Positions 9,089 to 19,112 of a DNA stretch of 64,000 nt are shown piece by piece. The DNA is taken from contig NZ_JAKIKP010000001.1 in the NCBI RefSeq assembly GCF_023284065.1, forward strand, positions 1 to 64,000. Reading direction: 5' to 3'. Each line of letters begins with the position of its first letter. Position 1 is the first letter of the stretch. Source of the stretch: Shewanella gaetbuli (lineage in GTDB: Bacteria > Pseudomonadota > Gammaproteobacteria > Enterobacterales > Shewanellaceae). The notes below the pieces were generated by a model, which worked only from the letters and a program-made list of their open reading frames with translations, searched no databases and was not told the origin of the DNA. Position numbers and translations under genes: made by a program.

Positions 9089-11518
9089 TTGAAAAATCAT
9101 TTAGTGACTGAAACCAGCAGCTTAATTATCAACCGCATTAAAAAATTAAACTCGATGAGGCTTCAACGGGTTCATTCAACTTTGTCTGAAGAACAAATGC
9201 AGCTGTTCACACTAATTCCTTATCTTTTTCAAACAAATCATATTCAATTACCTGGTTTTATTGATGCAGCTACACCGTTTGGGGTAGTTAATTTTACATT
9301 TTCTGAAGCGCTAAAATCTGCGTGTTCAGCACTCAACATTGCCTATTTTGATAACCAATCGCAGCAACCGAATGCATTAGAAGGGGTTTACGCCATGGGA
9401 AGCTCTGCGAGCTTCGGGCAAAACCACAGTAGTGATGTTGACATTTGGTTGGTTTATCAAAGTTCGCTCAGTGTTGCTGATGTTGAGCTTCTTGGTCAAA
9501 AAGCTGTGGCGCTGACACAATGGTTTGCTAATTGGGGTTTTGAAGTTAATTTTTACTTAGTCCATCCTAATCAATTTAGAGAATGTGGCTTATATGATAA
9601 TTGCCAACCTTTAGGTGAAGAGCATAGTGGGTCAGTACAACACTGGTTATTACTTGAAGAGTTTTTTCGTTCTCATATTTGTTTAGCGGGTAAATATATT
9701 GCTTGGTGGCCTAAAGCTAGCGGTGAAGATTTATTGTATTTAGGTGATCCAACAAATTTACCTGCCAGTGAGTACTTTGGCGCGTCTTTGTGGCAATTAT
9801 ATAAAGGTTTAAATAAACCCCATAAAGCACTGCTTAAAGTGATGCTTTTAGAAGTCTACGCCAGTGAATATCCTAATAATCATATGATTACTGAACAAAT
9901 ATGGGATTTTTGTAGTCGAGATGATTTTTCTGCCAACAATGACGCGTACTTGCAATTATATTTACGCATTGAAGCCTATTTATTGGCACGGCGTGAAGTG
10001 AGGCGATTAGAGATTGTGCGCCGATGCTTTTATTTGAAATGTGGTGTGGCTTTGTCAGATCCTACTCGTTCAAAACAAGATTGGCGTTATAACAAATTAC
10101 TCGAGTTAACCCATAGTTGGAAATGGCCCAGCAGCTTATTGATCACCCTAGACAATGCTAAAACATGGCATTCAGGGCAATTACAATGGTTTAACCAACA
10201 ACTTAATGAACTGCTATTAGCCAGCTATAAGAATTTACTCCACTTTGCTACCAAGTATGAATTGAGTGACAGAATGCGAGTTGAAGATCTAGGCTTGCTT
10301 GCACGTAAGCTTCATGGCTTTTTTAACGAAGATAAACACTCATTACCTTTTCTAAACCCGTTGTGGAGCCAAGGGGTATCTGAAGATCAACTTGCGGTGT
10401 GTTATTCCAAAAAAGACACTAATTATCATCTATTTAGAGGGTGTAATACTTCTCAGCAATTATTAGGTCAGCAGGCTTTGTTTGTTGCTGATACGGCAAC
10501 CGCAGTGGTTGCTTGGGCTGTTTTGAATGGCTTAGTAACTGAGCATACACAATGGGCTGGTATTGAAAGTCGTAAAGTGTTTGCAGTCAAATTGGCATTA
10601 TTGTCGAAAAAGCTGTTGCCGCAGATCAATCATAAAGTAAAAGTGACCAAGCGAAACCTTTGTCAGCCATGGTTTTATCAGCAAGTGATAGTTGTTGTTA
10701 ATATGAATGATGACGCGACGCGAGACTGGCATGGTCAGGAAATTATGGTCGACTACATGAATGGTGACGTGTTGTCCCTTGGACGTGAAAAAAATAACAT
10801 GGTGTCAAATATTGATGTGATTACCTTAAATAGTTGGGGAGAATGGCATAGTCATTGTTTTGAAGGCGAAACAGGTTTGCTAGATGCTATTTCATTTTTA
10901 GTCGTCGGTGTTAAGCGAGCTGATGCACACAGTCATATTACCGTTTTATCTTGTTCTAAAAAGCTCGTTAAACAAATTGAAGATCAACTTTCTCAATTAT
11001 TGGAGCTTTGTTATCAAACCATTCAAAAAGTGACCGATAGTCAGACGCTATTAATCGAGCTTAATATTGGTAAGTCAAAATACGGTTTACATTTTAATTC
11101 GTTAGGGGTGGTGTTTAAGCTGTTAGATGGTAGTGCGCCGATTTTCTACCCCAACAAGCCAAGATTAGTGACTCATTTGCCTCGGCCAGAATTGTCTAAT
11201 GAGCCTTTTTCTGCTGTTCCTGTCATTATCCAACGTTATATTTCTGTGGGAGCAAAGCAGTATTTTTTTAGGCAACTACAGCACCGAGTCGAGATTATTT
11301 TAGTGGACGAACACAATGCTTTAACCCACACAATTGAAGAAAACTGCACCATCCAATCACTGGTTAATGAACACAGTTTACGATTTGTTAAAAGTAGCCA
11401 CAAAGACCAGCATGCTTTTTTTAATATGCCGCAGTTTTTCCAGTTAATTCGTCGGGAGGGGGATTTATTGGTAGAACCTTTTGGCGTGTCAGAAGATGAG
11501 ATGGGTTCAGCATTTTAG
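9089..11518 (+). CDS. cyaA: Class I adenylate cyclase
   Basis: An 809-residue enteric-type (class I) adenylate cyclase making cAMP for CRP signalling. The catalytic nucleotidyltransferase signature is visible as GSSASFGQNHSSDVDIW, with Gly104-Ser105 and metal-binding Asp116 and Asp118. The long C-terminal regulatory half is present. Translation begins at a TTG at 9089 behind AGGA; E. coli cyaA also starts at UUG, a weak codon thought to limit expression. Length is slightly under the 848 residues of the E. coli enzyme. It diverges from hemC, the conserved arrangement. Confidence 0.97.
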   Translation: MKNHLVTETSSLIINRIKKLNSMRLQRVHSTLSEEQMQLFTLIPYLFQTNHIQLPGFIDAATPFGVVNFTFSEALKSACSALNIAYFDNQSQQPNALEGVYAMGSSASFGQNHSSDVDIWLVYQSSLSVADVELLGQKAVALTQWFANWGFEVNFYLVHPNQFRECGLYDNCQPLGEEHSGSVQHWLLLEEFFRSHICLAGKYIAWWPKASGEDLLYLGDPTNLPASEYFGASLWQLYKGLNKPHKALLKVMLLEVYASEYPNNHMITEQIWDFCSRDDFSANNDAYLQLYLRIEAYLLARREVRRLEIVRRCFYLKCGVALSDPTRSKQDWRYNKLLELTHSWKWPSSLLITLDNAKTWHSGQLQWFNQQLNELLLASYKNLLHFATKYELSDRMRVEDLGLLARKLHGFFNEDKHSLPFLNPLWSQGVSEDQLAVCYSKKDTNYHLFRGCNTSQQLLGQQALFVADTATAVVAWAVLNGLVTEHTQWAGIESRKVFAVKLALLSKKLLPQINHKVKVTKRNLCQPWFYQQVIVVVNMNDDATRDWHGQEIMVDYMNGDVLSLGREKNNMVSNIDVITLNSWGEWHSHCFEGETGLLDAISFLVVGVKRADAHSHITVLSCSKKLVKQIEDQLSQLLELCYQTIQKVTDSQTLLIELNIGKSKYGLHFNSLGVVFKLLDGSAPIFYPNKPRLVTHLPRPELSNEPFSAVPVIIQRYISVGAKQYFFRQLQHRVEIILVDEHNALTHTIEENCTIQSLVNEHSLRFVKSSHKDQHAFFNMPQFFQLIRREGDLLVEPFGVSEDEMGSAF

Positions 11519-11544
11519 TGACAATATACTGAACCCAGATCTTA

Positions 11545-11874
11545 TTATAGTGAGATTTTGATCCCGCCTTGTTGCGCAATAGCGTCGAGAACAAAAGGAA
11601 TAAAGTTAATATTATTGCGGGTATCTAACCATTCACCTTCAACATAAGCAAAGTGATAACCGCCCGTTTTGGTCGCTAGCCATATTTCATGTAAAGGTTC
11701 TTGTTTATTAATTACAATTTGAGAACCATCCTCAAAAGTAAGTTGAACCACGTTACCGCTGTAGTCGATGTCCACATCAGCGTCTTGTTCGTCAATTGCG
11801 GTTTCAATAGCGTTATCAATGGCGCTGAAAATTTCATCAGCCAATTGGTGAAACTCAGTATCTGTCATAGCCAT
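11545..11874 (-). CDS. cyaY: Frataxin-like protein CyaY
   Basis: A 109-residue bacterial frataxin. The acidic first helix ([20 protein letters not shown]) and the sheet residues in [19 protein letters not shown] with [13 protein letters not shown] match the family closely. Frataxins bind iron and modulate IscS during iron-sulfur cluster assembly. It is convergent with cyaA and divergent from lptM, as in enterics. The start at 11874 has AAGGA about 9 nt upstream; an internal ATG two codons later is the alternative. Confidence 0.95.
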   Translation of the reverse strand: MAMTDTEFHQLADEIFSAIDNAIETAIDEQDADVDIDYSGNVVQLTFEDGSQIVINKQEPLHEIWLATKTGGYHFAYVEGEWLDTRNNINFIPFVLDAIAQQGGIKISL

Positions 11875-11941
11875 GCATTTCTATCCTTTGCTTTCTGCGT
11901 GATGAATGCGATTATAAGGCCATAATTGAATATATGCATAG

Positions 11942-12127
11942 ATGTTGAGAAAAATGAGACTGCTTTTATTACTTTTGCTTGCTAGCCTATCAATTACTGC
12001 CTGTGGTCAAAAAGGGGCGTTATATAAATCGCCTGACCCACAAAGTAACCAATCTGCGGAGCCTGCAGAAGAACAAGGCTCAAAAGTGAACGAGGTTGAT
12101 CCCGTAACAACAGATGAACAACAATAA
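11942..12127 (+). CDS. lptM: LptM (YifL) small outer-membrane lipoprotein
   Basis: A 61-residue lipoprotein with a hydrophobic signal and lipobox SITAC, followed by the GQKGALY segment typical of the family and a short acidic tail. In E. coli LptM (formerly YifL) binds the LptD translocon and helps its oxidative maturation. It leads the operon lptM-lysA-dapF-DUF484-xerC-yigB, with 17 bp before lysA. Two in-frame ATGs (first and fifth codons) could serve as start. Confidence 0.88.
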   Translation: MLRKMRLLLLLLLASLSITACGQKGALYKSPDPQSNQSAEPAEEQGSKVNEVDPVTTDEQQ

Positions 12128-12144
12128 AATATAGGAATCGCATA

Positions 12145-13389
12145 GTGGATTTTTTTACCTACAAAGATAATCAGTTATTTGCCGAAGATTGCGATGTCAG
12201 TGCTTTAGCCAAAAAACACGGTACACCTCTTTATATTTACTCTCGTGCGACATTAGAGCGTCACTGGCACGCTTTTGATAACGCCGTTGCCAACCATCCA
12301 CATTTAGTGTGTTATGCCGTGAAAGCCAATTCTAATTTAGGGGTATTAAACGCCTTAGCTCGCCTAGGTAGTGGCTTTGATATTGTCTCTGGTGGAGAGC
12401 TTGCTCGAGTATTACAAGCGGGAGGCGATCCAAAAAAAGTGGTCTTTTCAGGCGTAGGTAAAACAGACGCTGAAATGGCGCAAGCACTTGAGGCCGGTAT
12501 TTACTGCTTTAATGTTGAGTCCAGTGCCGAAGTTGAACGTTTAAATGAAGTTGCAGGCCAATTAGGTAAAGTTGCCCCAGTGTCTTTACGGGTTAACCCT
12601 GATGTAGATGCAGGTACGCATCCGTATATCTCTACCGGTTTAAAAGAGAATAAATTTGGTATCGCAATGGATGAAGCCGAGCAAGTATTTGCTCGTGCAG
12701 CGTCTTTACCGCATTTGCATGTTAAAGGGGTTGATTGTCATATTGGCTCTCAGTTGACCGAAATTCAACCGTTTTTAGATGCAATGGATCGCATGTTAGC
12801 GTTAATTGATCGCTTAGCAGAGCAAGGTATTGTGATTGAACACTTTGATGTTGGTGGTGGTTTAGGTGTGCCATATAACGATGAAACCCCACCACACCCA
12901 GATGTCTATGCAGCAGCATTGTTAGAACGTTTAGGTGACAGACCTTTAAAGCTGATTTTTGAGCCGGGTCGTGCTATTGCTGCCAACGCAGGGATTTTTG
13001 TCACTGAAGTTTTATTTTTAAAAGAGAATAGTGATAAACGCTTTGCGATTGTTGATGGTGCCATGAACGACTTGATCAGACCGTCACTGTATAGTGCTTG
13101 GCAAAACATTATTCCTGTTAAGCAAACTCAAGGTGAAACTCACAGCTTCGATATTGTGGGTCCAGTATGCGAAACAGGTGACTTTTTGGGTAAAGACCGT
13201 CAATTAGCTGTACAAGCGGGTGATTTATTAGCGGTTCGCTCTAGTGGCGCATATGGGTTTGTGATGTCATCGAATTATAACTCCCGTCCACGAGTGGCTG
13301 AAGTGATGGTTGATGGTGACAAGGATATTTTAGTCAGAGAGCGCGAAACCGTCGCACAGTTATGGCAAGGCGAGCATTTGCTTCCTTAA
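12145..13389 (+). CDS. lysA: Diaminopimelate decarboxylase
   Basis: A 414-residue PLP-dependent fold III decarboxylase that converts meso-diaminopimelate to lysine. The PLP lysine lies in CYAVKANSN (about residue 60), with the HIGSQ and GGGLG elements and the active-site CETGDFLG later. It starts at GTG with AGGAA 8 nt upstream. Its neighbour dapF makes meso-diaminopimelate, so this operon holds consecutive steps of the lysine/peptidoglycan precursor branch. lysA between lptM and dapF is common in non-enteric gammaproteobacteria. Confidence 0.98.
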   Translation: MDFFTYKDNQLFAEDCDVSALAKKHGTPLYIYSRATLERHWHAFDNAVANHPHLVCYAVKANSNLGVLNALARLGSGFDIVSGGELARVLQAGGDPKKVVFSGVGKTDAEMAQALEAGIYCFNVESSAEVERLNEVAGQLGKVAPVSLRVNPDVDAGTHPYISTGLKENKFGIAMDEAEQVFARAASLPHLHVKGVDCHIGSQLTEIQPFLDAMDRMLALIDRLAEQGIVIEHFDVGGGLGVPYNDETPPHPDVYAAALLERLGDRPLKLIFEPGRAIAANAGIFVTEVLFLKENSDKRFAIVDGAMNDLIRPSLYSAWQNIIPVKQTQGETHSFDIVGPVCETGDFLGKDRQLAVQAGDLLAVRSSGAYGFVMSSNYNSRPRVAEVMVDGDKDILVRERETVAQLWQGEHLLP

Positions 13390-13414
13390 CCAAATAAAAG
13401 CAAAGGACACTCAT

Positions 13415-14242
13415 TTGATTCACTTTACTAAAATGCATGGGTTAGGCAATGACTTTATGGTTGTTGATGGCGTCACCCAAAATGTATTTTTCTCGCCAGA
13501 GCAAATTCGTCGCTTAGCCGATCGTAATTTTGGCATTGGGTTCGATCAACTGTTGTTGGTTGAACCGCCTTATGATCCTGATTTAGATTTTCACTACAGA
13601 ATATTTAACGCTGACGGTGGAGAAGTTGAGCAATGCGGCAACGGTGCGCGTTGCTTTGCGCGATTTGTACGTAATAAAGGGCTAACGAATAAGAATAAAA
13701 TTCGAGTCAGTACTAGCTCGGGTAAAATCACTTTACGCATTGAACGAGACGGTAACGTCACCGTTAATATGGGCGTTCCGGTTACCGAGCCCAGCCAAAT
13801 ACCGTTTAAAGCGAAAAAAAGTGAGAAAACCTACTTACTTCAAACGCCAATGCAAACCTTTTTATGTGGGGCAATTTCAATGGGCAACCCGCATTGTGTG
13901 ATAGACGTTGAAGATGTTGCCACGGCTAATGTAGACGAAATTGGCGCGTTACTGACTCGCCATGAACGCTTTCCTAAAGGGGTTAATGTTGGCTTTATGC
14001 AAGTGGTGAATGACAGTTATATCAAGTTGCGTGTATATGAGCGTGGCGCAGCTGAAACCTTGGCTTGTGGGACGGGGGCATGCGCCGCGGTTGCGGTAGG
14101 TATGCTACAACAAAAGCTGTCTAACCGAGTGAAAGTTGACCTTCCTGGTGGTTCATTAATGATAAATTGGGAAGGTGAGGGTAAGCCGTTATGGATGACA
14201 GGCCCTGCAGAACATGTTTATGATGGTCATATTCAGTTGTAA
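13415..14242 (+). CDS. dapF: Diaminopimelate epimerase
   Basis: A 275-residue PLP-independent epimerase that interconverts LL- and meso-diaminopimelate. Both catalytic cysteines are in place: [13 protein letters not shown] (about residue 73) and ACGTGACAA (about residue 217). The N-terminal [11 protein letters not shown] is diagnostic. Translation starts at TTG behind AAAGGACAC. It follows lysA after 25 bp. Confidence 0.98.
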   Translation: MIHFTKMHGLGNDFMVVDGVTQNVFFSPEQIRRLADRNFGIGFDQLLLVEPPYDPDLDFHYRIFNADGGEVEQCGNGARCFARFVRNKGLTNKNKIRVSTSSGKITLRIERDGNVTVNMGVPVTEPSQIPFKAKKSEKTYLLQTPMQTFLCGAISMGNPHCVIDVEDVATANVDEIGALLTRHERFPKGVNVGFMQVVNDSYIKLRVYERGAAETLACGTGACAAVAVGMLQQKLSNRVKVDLPGGSLMINWEGEGKPLWMTGPAEHVYDGHIQL

Positions 14243-14262
14243 TATTTTTAGGTAGATTTTTC

Positions 14263-14988
14263 ATGAGTGACGTAACATCAGCCACTGATTTGGCCTCAAG
14301 TACCTCGTTAGAGACTTCGGTAAGTATTGACGATATTGGCCAAGATTTAGAGGCAGAAATGCTAGCTAATCTACGTAATCAAGTACTTGATGAAAATTTA
14401 GTGCGTGATTATTTACTCGATAATCCAGAGTTCTTTAATCGTCATCCAGAGTTGTTAATTGCAATGCGAGTGAATCATCATGAGCGTGGCACCGTTTCAC
14501 TGGTTGAGCGCAAGCAAGAAATACTTCGTCAAAAAGTGACTCAACTTGAAGAAGAAATTACTTCGTTAATGAACGTCGCTAAAACTAACGAGCGGATATT
14601 TTTGTTCAATAATGAACTGTCATTTCAGCTTCTTGAGTGCCAAAATTTAGGTGAACTCAGACATACCTTGTCTGAAGGGTTAAAAAATGAGTTTGGTTTT
14701 ACTCATGTAAGGTTAATTACCGTCCATGACATTGATAGTGAATTAGCTAATATTTGGCGTCATCGCATTACCAATAATTACTATTTTGGTCGACTCACTC
14801 AGTCAGAGTCTAAAAGGTTGTTTGGCAGTGAGGTTGGCTCTGTAGCATTAACTAAGCTATCGGAAAAAAATGGCCAAGTGATATTTGCTATTGCCAGTGC
14901 CGATGCAGCCCATTTTCATCCGGATATGGACTCATTATTATTTAGTCAAATACGTCGTTTGTTAGATCATCTTTTACCCACATTTTAA
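14263..14988 (+). CDS. DUF484 family protein
   Basis: A 241-residue cytosolic protein of the DUF484 family, found almost always between dapF and xerC. The VRDYLLDNPEFFNRHPELL motif (about residues 46-65) is typical, followed by a short coiled coil and a GAF-like C-terminal fold. Function is unknown; conserved linkage to xerC and dapF suggests a housekeeping role. The first ~30 residues are Ser/Thr-rich and probably disordered. Confidence 0.9.
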   Translation: MSDVTSATDLASSTSLETSVSIDDIGQDLEAEMLANLRNQVLDENLVRDYLLDNPEFFNRHPELLIAMRVNHHERGTVSLVERKQEILRQKVTQLEEEITSLMNVAKTNERIFLFNNELSFQLLECQNLGELRHTLSEGLKNEFGFTHVRLITVHDIDSELANIWRHRITNNYYFGRLTQSESKRLFGSEVGSVALTKLSEKNGQVIFAIASADAAHFHPDMDSLLFSQIRRLLDHLLPTF

Positions 14989-15057
14989 GGTCATCATAAC
15001 GGCTTCATGTGTAGGCGCCTGTATCGGGCGGCCTACTATTCAATAGGAGTCAACTGG

Positions 15058-15957
15058 GTGAAACAACAAGATTGGTTAGGACTATTTCAGCAATATTTAA
15101 CCTCTGAACGCCAGTTATCGCCGCATACCACTCGTAATTATTTATTTGAATTAAAGCGAGTCAGTGAACTGCTTGGTGAGTCCCAACCTTTATTTCAAGC
15201 AAATCGCTCAAGTTTACAAGCGGTTTTAGCTAAGCTCCATCGTCAAGGGCTAAGCCCTCGTTCTATTTCATTGAGCTTATCGGCGCAAAAACAATTTTAT
15301 GAATTTTTACTGCGACAAGGGGTTATTGAAGTGAACCCCGCCAGTTCGCTTACTGCGCCTAAGCAAAATAAGCCTTTACCGAAAAATATGGATGTTGATT
15401 CTATTAGTCATCTGCTTGATATTGATAGTAATGATCCACTTTCCATTAGAGATAAAGCCATAATGGAACTATTCTATTCAAGTGGCTTGCGTTTAGCTGA
15501 GCTTGCTGGGCTTAATTGTAATGATATTCAATTTGATAACGCAGAAGTCAAAGTCACCGGTAAAGGCAATAAGCAACGTATTGTTCCCATTGGTAATATG
15601 GCCATCAATGCTTTAAAGGCTTGGTTAAGTTGTCGAGAGCAATTACCCACCGTGGCCGCCGGTGATGCGTTATTTGTTAGTAACCAAGGCAAGCGGTTAT
15701 CTCATCGCAGTATTCAAGCAAGAATGAAAAAATGGGGACAGGAGCAAGCATTATCAGTGACGGTTCATCCGCATAAGCTGCGTCATTCATTTGCGACGCA
15801 TATGCTTGAGTCCAGTGCAGATTTACGTGCCGTACAAGAACTATTGGGTCATGCTAATTTATCAACAACGCAAGTATATACCAGTTTAGACTTTCAACAT
15901 TTAGCTAAGGTGTATGATGGCGCCCACCCAAGAGCGAAAAAACTTAAGGGAAAATAA
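15058..15957 (+). CDS. xerC: Site-specific tyrosine recombinase XerC
   Basis: I chose the GTG at 15058, which has AGGAG 9 nt upstream and gives a 299-residue protein of normal XerC length; an earlier in-frame ATG adds 17 unrelated residues. Catalytic residues are present: Arg in [13 protein letters not shown], Lys in [10 protein letters not shown], the [10 protein letters not shown] motif, the second His in [11 protein letters not shown], and Tyr in VYTSLD. With XerD it resolves chromosome dimers at dif. Position after DUF484 and before a HAD phosphatase is conserved. Confidence 0.97.
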   Translation: MKQQDWLGLFQQYLTSERQLSPHTTRNYLFELKRVSELLGESQPLFQANRSSLQAVLAKLHRQGLSPRSISLSLSAQKQFYEFLLRQGVIEVNPASSLTAPKQNKPLPKNMDVDSISHLLDIDSNDPLSIRDKAIMELFYSSGLRLAELAGLNCNDIQFDNAEVKVTGKGNKQRIVPIGNMAINALKAWLSCREQLPTVAAGDALFVSNQGKRLSHRSIQARMKKWGQEQALSVTVHPHKLRHSFATHMLESSADLRAVQELLGHANLSTTQVYTSLDFQHLAKVYDGAHPRAKKLKGK

Positions 15958-15958
15958 T

Positions 15959-16735
15959 ATGCAAAAAGTGATAACAAAGAATAGTTTAGATGATATAGAT
16001 GCCCCAGTAACGGCAGCAGTCACTCAATATCAGCGGTTGAGTCCTGTGAAGGCGTTGAGCTTTGACTTAGACGATACCTTATACAATAACGCTCCGGTAA
16101 TTAAAAAAGCGGTGTCAGCATCATTTGCACTACTTATAGAGCAATTTCCCAAAGCCAGTGAACTGACACTGGATGATTGGCAAGCGATTAAGATTGCTGA
16201 GCAGCTAAAATGGCCGGAATTAATGCATGACACTTCTGCGGCTCGTTATGCCATGCTCCGTGAAGGGCTTATACAGTTAGGTTATAGTGAACTAGATGCC
16301 AGCCAAGGTGCACAAAATGCATTAGATTGCTTTCATGATCATCGAAGTGATTTTAAGGTGTCGGCTGATGTTATTAAAATTTTGGCACAATTAAAACAAC
16401 GTTATCGGTTAGTTGGCATCACTAACGGTAATGTGAATTCAGCTAGAATTGGTTTAGATGAAGTGTTTGATTTTGTACTGCACCCTGGTTATGGGGTGAA
16501 AATGAAGCCATATGGCGATATGTTTGCATTGGCTTGTAAGCAGTTATCTATTCAGCCCGCGGAACTATTACATGTTGGCGACCATCCACATTCAGATGTT
16601 GTTGGGGCGAGAATCGCGGGGTGTCAAACGATTTGGTTAAATCCTTGTCAGCAACAAAAGTACAAATCATCGTCTAATTTATTACCTACAGTTGAAATAA
16701 CCCAGTTAAATCAGTTGCTCACAATACTATTATGA
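15959..16735 (+). CDS. yigB: HAD-family phosphatase YigB
   Basis: The ATG at 15959 follows the xerC stop directly and has AAGGGA upstream; an earlier in-frame ATG inside xerC is less likely. The protein is about 258 residues. HAD motifs: FDLDDTLYNN (nucleophile and acid Asp), GITNGN (motif II), and VGDHPHSDVVGA (motif IV). E. coli YigB dephosphorylates the flavin precursor 5-amino-6-(5-phospho-D-ribitylamino)uracil and FMN. The linkage xerC-yigB is conserved. Confidence 0.93.
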   Translation: MQKVITKNSLDDIDAPVTAAVTQYQRLSPVKALSFDLDDTLYNNAPVIKKAVSASFALLIEQFPKASELTLDDWQAIKIAEQLKWPELMHDTSAARYAMLREGLIQLGYSELDASQGAQNALDCFHDHRSDFKVSADVIKILAQLKQRYRLVGITNGNVNSARIGLDEVFDFVLHPGYGVKMKPYGDMFALACKQLSIQPAELLHVGDHPHSDVVGARIAGCQTIWLNPCQQQKYKSSSNLLPTVEITQLNQLLTILL

Positions 16736-16773
16736 AGAAGGTTGTGATAATTCAACCTTTTCATGATGGAGAC

Positions 16774-17310
16774 TTACAATGATAGTGCTTTAGTGAACAA
16801 TAGCTGATCTTCAACGTAAATATGCATGCGCAAGTCTGCTGTAAACTCAGCAAGCTTGTTATAACAATCATGCCAAATTTGACTAGCTCCTTCAGGAGGC
16901 TGAAAATCATTAGTTAACTGATAAATGTTCTCTAAAGCTTGTTCAGTATTTCTATGCTCATGATCCATAGCATTGATAGGGTTTTGAATATGACCGAAGC
17001 AAGCATTGAACTCTTCTCCCGTAGAGAGAGCACGAATTGCCGGAAATAGCACTCGCTCTTCTTTCATTAAATGTGGCATTAGCTCACCAATCAACGCATT
17101 AATCCAGTTAGCCAAGGCTGTGAGTTGTGGTTGTTGTTCGCCATAGCTTGTAACGAGTTGTGCTATATATTCTTGCAATATCGGGGCATTATCGCGCACA
17201 TAAATATGGTGTGTAGCTTCAATATGTTCAATTAACTCAATTAATGACAGTGTCGATAATTGAGATATTTGTGCTGTTTGCTGTGGTAACAAAAAATCGC
17301 GCGATATCAT
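16774..17310 (-). CDS. Hemerythrin-like domain protein (di-iron; possible RIC/YtfE relative)
   Basis: A 178-residue four-helix protein with hemerythrin-type iron ligands: HHIYVRD near residue 33, HLMKEERVLFP near 90, DHEHRNTE near 117 and HIYVEDQLLF near the C-terminus. The pattern resembles the C-terminal domain of YtfE/DnrN/ScdA, which repairs iron-sulfur clusters damaged by nitric oxide. The N-terminal ScdA domain with its redox Cys is absent, so the protein is shorter than classical YtfE. Iron binding is well supported; a nitrosative-stress role is inferred. A perfect palindrome lies about 130 bp upstream. Confidence 0.8.
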   Translation of the reverse strand: MISRDFLLPQQTAQISQLSTLSLIELIEHIEATHHIYVRDNAPILQEYIAQLVTSYGEQQPQLTALANWINALIGELMPHLMKEERVLFPAIRALSTGEEFNACFGHIQNPINAMDHEHRNTEQALENIYQLTNDFQPPEGASQIWHDCYNKLAEFTADLRMHIYVEDQLLFTKALSL

Positions 17311-17440
17311 TGATGTTCCAGATTATGCAATAAAAGGCCGAAGATTTTTAATCAGCCTTAAGGTGTTAGACAAGTGCATACGATAATATTTGCAAGGCCT
17401 ATCACATTGGATGATAAAAATAGCATTTTAGGTAACGTGT

Positions 17441-17473
17441 AATGCTTATTGATAATAAATATCAATAAGCATT
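17441..17473. repeat. Perfect 14-bp inverted repeat upstream of the hemerythrin gene
   Basis: Arms aatgcttattgata and its exact complement, separated by 5 nt (ataaa). It lies between the YeeE pair and the hemerythrin-like gene, both on the minus strand. No T-run follows on either strand, so a regulator site fits at least as well as a terminator. Confidence 0.7.
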
Positions 17474-17567
17474 GTGATTAATAGAGCCGTCACATTTGCG
17501 GTTCAGTCGTTAAGTCAGTTCATTTGGCTCAAAGGGATTATATAACAATAATCTCCTTGAGTTGAGG

Positions 17568-18017
17568 TTAATTCGTTTGACTGAGTTTTTTAGCGACGAT
17601 AATTCCTGCGATCATTGCTATAAAAAAACCGATGAATTGAGTGCTCATAGTGGTTAAATTAACAATAGCTGGCCCAGGACAAATGCCGACCACACCCCAG
17701 CCTAAACCAAATAAACTTGCTCCTATGATAAGTCTCTTATCAAGTTGGGTTTTTGTGGGTAAAAAAAACTGCTCGTCTAATAATGGTGCAGATTTAGGCT
17801 TAACTAATAGCTTATACCCAAGACTAAAAACAGTGAGGCCCGCTGCCATCACTAAGGCTAAACTGGGATCCCATTGACCAAAAAAATCTAAAAAGTTAAG
17901 CACTTTTTGAGTATCAACCATTTGAGCGATAATCAACCCTAAACCAAATAAACCACCACTGATAAAAGCGATGATCGTTTGCAAAAGTGTTGTTTTTTTA
18001 AGTTGTGTATTTATCAT
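17568..18017 (-). CDS. YeeE/YedE-family sulfur transporter half, second subunit
   Basis: A 149-residue membrane protein with four predicted helices and the family motif GVVGICPGPAIVNL, whose Cys is implicated in sulfur-compound passage in YeeE. It starts 2 bp after its partner ends. Two such half-size proteins together equal one full YeeE/TsuA-like transporter. The substrate is not determinable; thiosulfate or another small sulfur species is the family precedent. Confidence 0.85.
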   Translation of the reverse strand: MINTQLKKTTLLQTIIAFISGGLFGLGLIIAQMVDTQKVLNFLDFFGQWDPSLALVMAAGLTVFSLGYKLLVKPKSAPLLDEQFFLPTKTQLDKRLIIGASLFGLGWGVVGICPGPAIVNLTTMSTQFIGFFIAMIAGIIVAKKLSQTN

Positions 18018-18019
18018 CG

Positions 18020-18442
18020 TTAGGCTCCAATGACGTGGCGGCTAATAAAAACCACGACTGCAGCAACACACATAAATATCAGGGTGGCTACAATAGAGCG
18101 TTTAGAAAAGCGTCCTATGCCACAAATTCCGTGTCCACTGGTGCACCCTGAGCCTAAGTAAGTTCCTAGACCGACAATAAATCCACCTATTAATGTCAGT
18201 GTCCAATTGGCATCAATTGTTGAGGGCATATTGAGGCCTAACGAAGGGGCTAAAAATCCACTCATTAGTAAGCCTACAATAAAAGCCCAGCGCCACTTTA
18301 CGTTTTGCGACTGGGTAGTTAATACTCCGGTAAGAATGCCGGAGATACCCGCGATACGGCCATTTACAATTAATAGCAATATGGCGGCAAAGCCTAATAA
18401 TGCTCCGCCAATTAGTGCGCTGATGGGGGTGAAATCTGTCAT
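18020..18442 (-). CDS. YeeE/YedE-family sulfur transporter half, first subunit
   Basis: A 140-residue membrane protein with about four helices. NGRIAGISGIL and GSGCTSGHGICGIGR are the characteristic YeeE/YedE motifs with conserved cysteines. It is the first gene of a two-gene unit with the second half immediately downstream. Split pairs like this are widespread in Proteobacteria near sulfur-oxidation or rhodanese genes; no such neighbour is seen here. Confidence 0.87.
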   Translation of the reverse strand: MTDFTPISALIGGALLGFAAILLLIVNGRIAGISGILTGVLTTQSQNVKWRWAFIVGLLMSGFLAPSLGLNMPSTIDANWTLTLIGGFIVGLGTYLGSGCTSGHGICGIGRFSKRSIVATLIFMCVAAVVVFISRHVIGA

Positions 18443-18563
18443 GGTAATGAGTCATATTTGGAAACAATAATAGCTATTATAACCAAGAACCCCGTGAGGT
18501 TAATGAGTAATTAACGCTGAGGCGTTATAATGTGAGCATAAAAATACTTTTTGAGTTTTATGA

Positions 18564-19088
18564 ATGAAATTAAGACAGGTAGATAAGCCACAATATCGTA
18601 AAGTAAGTAATCAAGTTCAATTTGGCCTGATTGCTATTTTAGCTATTTCATCAGTGATTTTCGGGCAAATATTAATAGCCTTGTTAGGTAATGCAACCGT
18701 TGAAGTTGGCCAGCCAACGGGCAATTTTTACTTTAATTTTGGTGGGGTCATATTAGGGTTAATGCTGTGCACTTTTGTGGTGAAACATTTTCGAGAAAAG
18801 CCACAATATGCCGATGTATTCTATGTGTGGCAACTTAAGCAATTGCAAAACAAAATTTTTCGTAAATTAAATGCTGTTCAAGCTGGGGCTGCTGATAATG
18901 ATGTAAAAGCATTAACTATTTTATGTTTTTACTATCAGAGTCTTGCATTAGTTTATGAGTTAGATAACAACACCTTGACCATGTCTGAGGTTAATAAGCA
19001 GCTGGCTCAGCTAAAACAACAAATTGATGATCACAATTTGACGGTGAATGTAGATGAATTTGAACCGGCACTATTAGCAGACTTTTAG
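18564..19088 (+). CDS. DUF3087 family membrane protein
   Basis: A 174-residue protein with two membrane segments (about residues 20-42 and 58-75) and a cytoplasmic helical C-terminus; it resembles the DUF3087 family of Alteromonadales and Vibrionales. Function is unknown. It stands alone, divergent from the YeeE pair, and is closed by a strong terminator. Confidence 0.75.
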   Translation: MKLRQVDKPQYRKVSNQVQFGLIAILAISSVIFGQILIALLGNATVEVGQPTGNFYFNFGGVILGLMLCTFVVKHFREKPQYADVFYVWQLKQLQNKIFRKLNAVQAGAADNDVKALTILCFYYQSLALVYELDNNTLTMSEVNKQLAQLKQQIDDHNLTVNVDEFEPALLADF

Positions 19089-19112
19089 CTTTTACCTTAT
19101 CACCATTTAATC

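Noticed and set aside
17449..17465. FNR-type site TTGAT-n-ATCAA
   Set aside because: The spacer is 7 bp instead of 4 bp; it is better treated as part of the larger palindrome.
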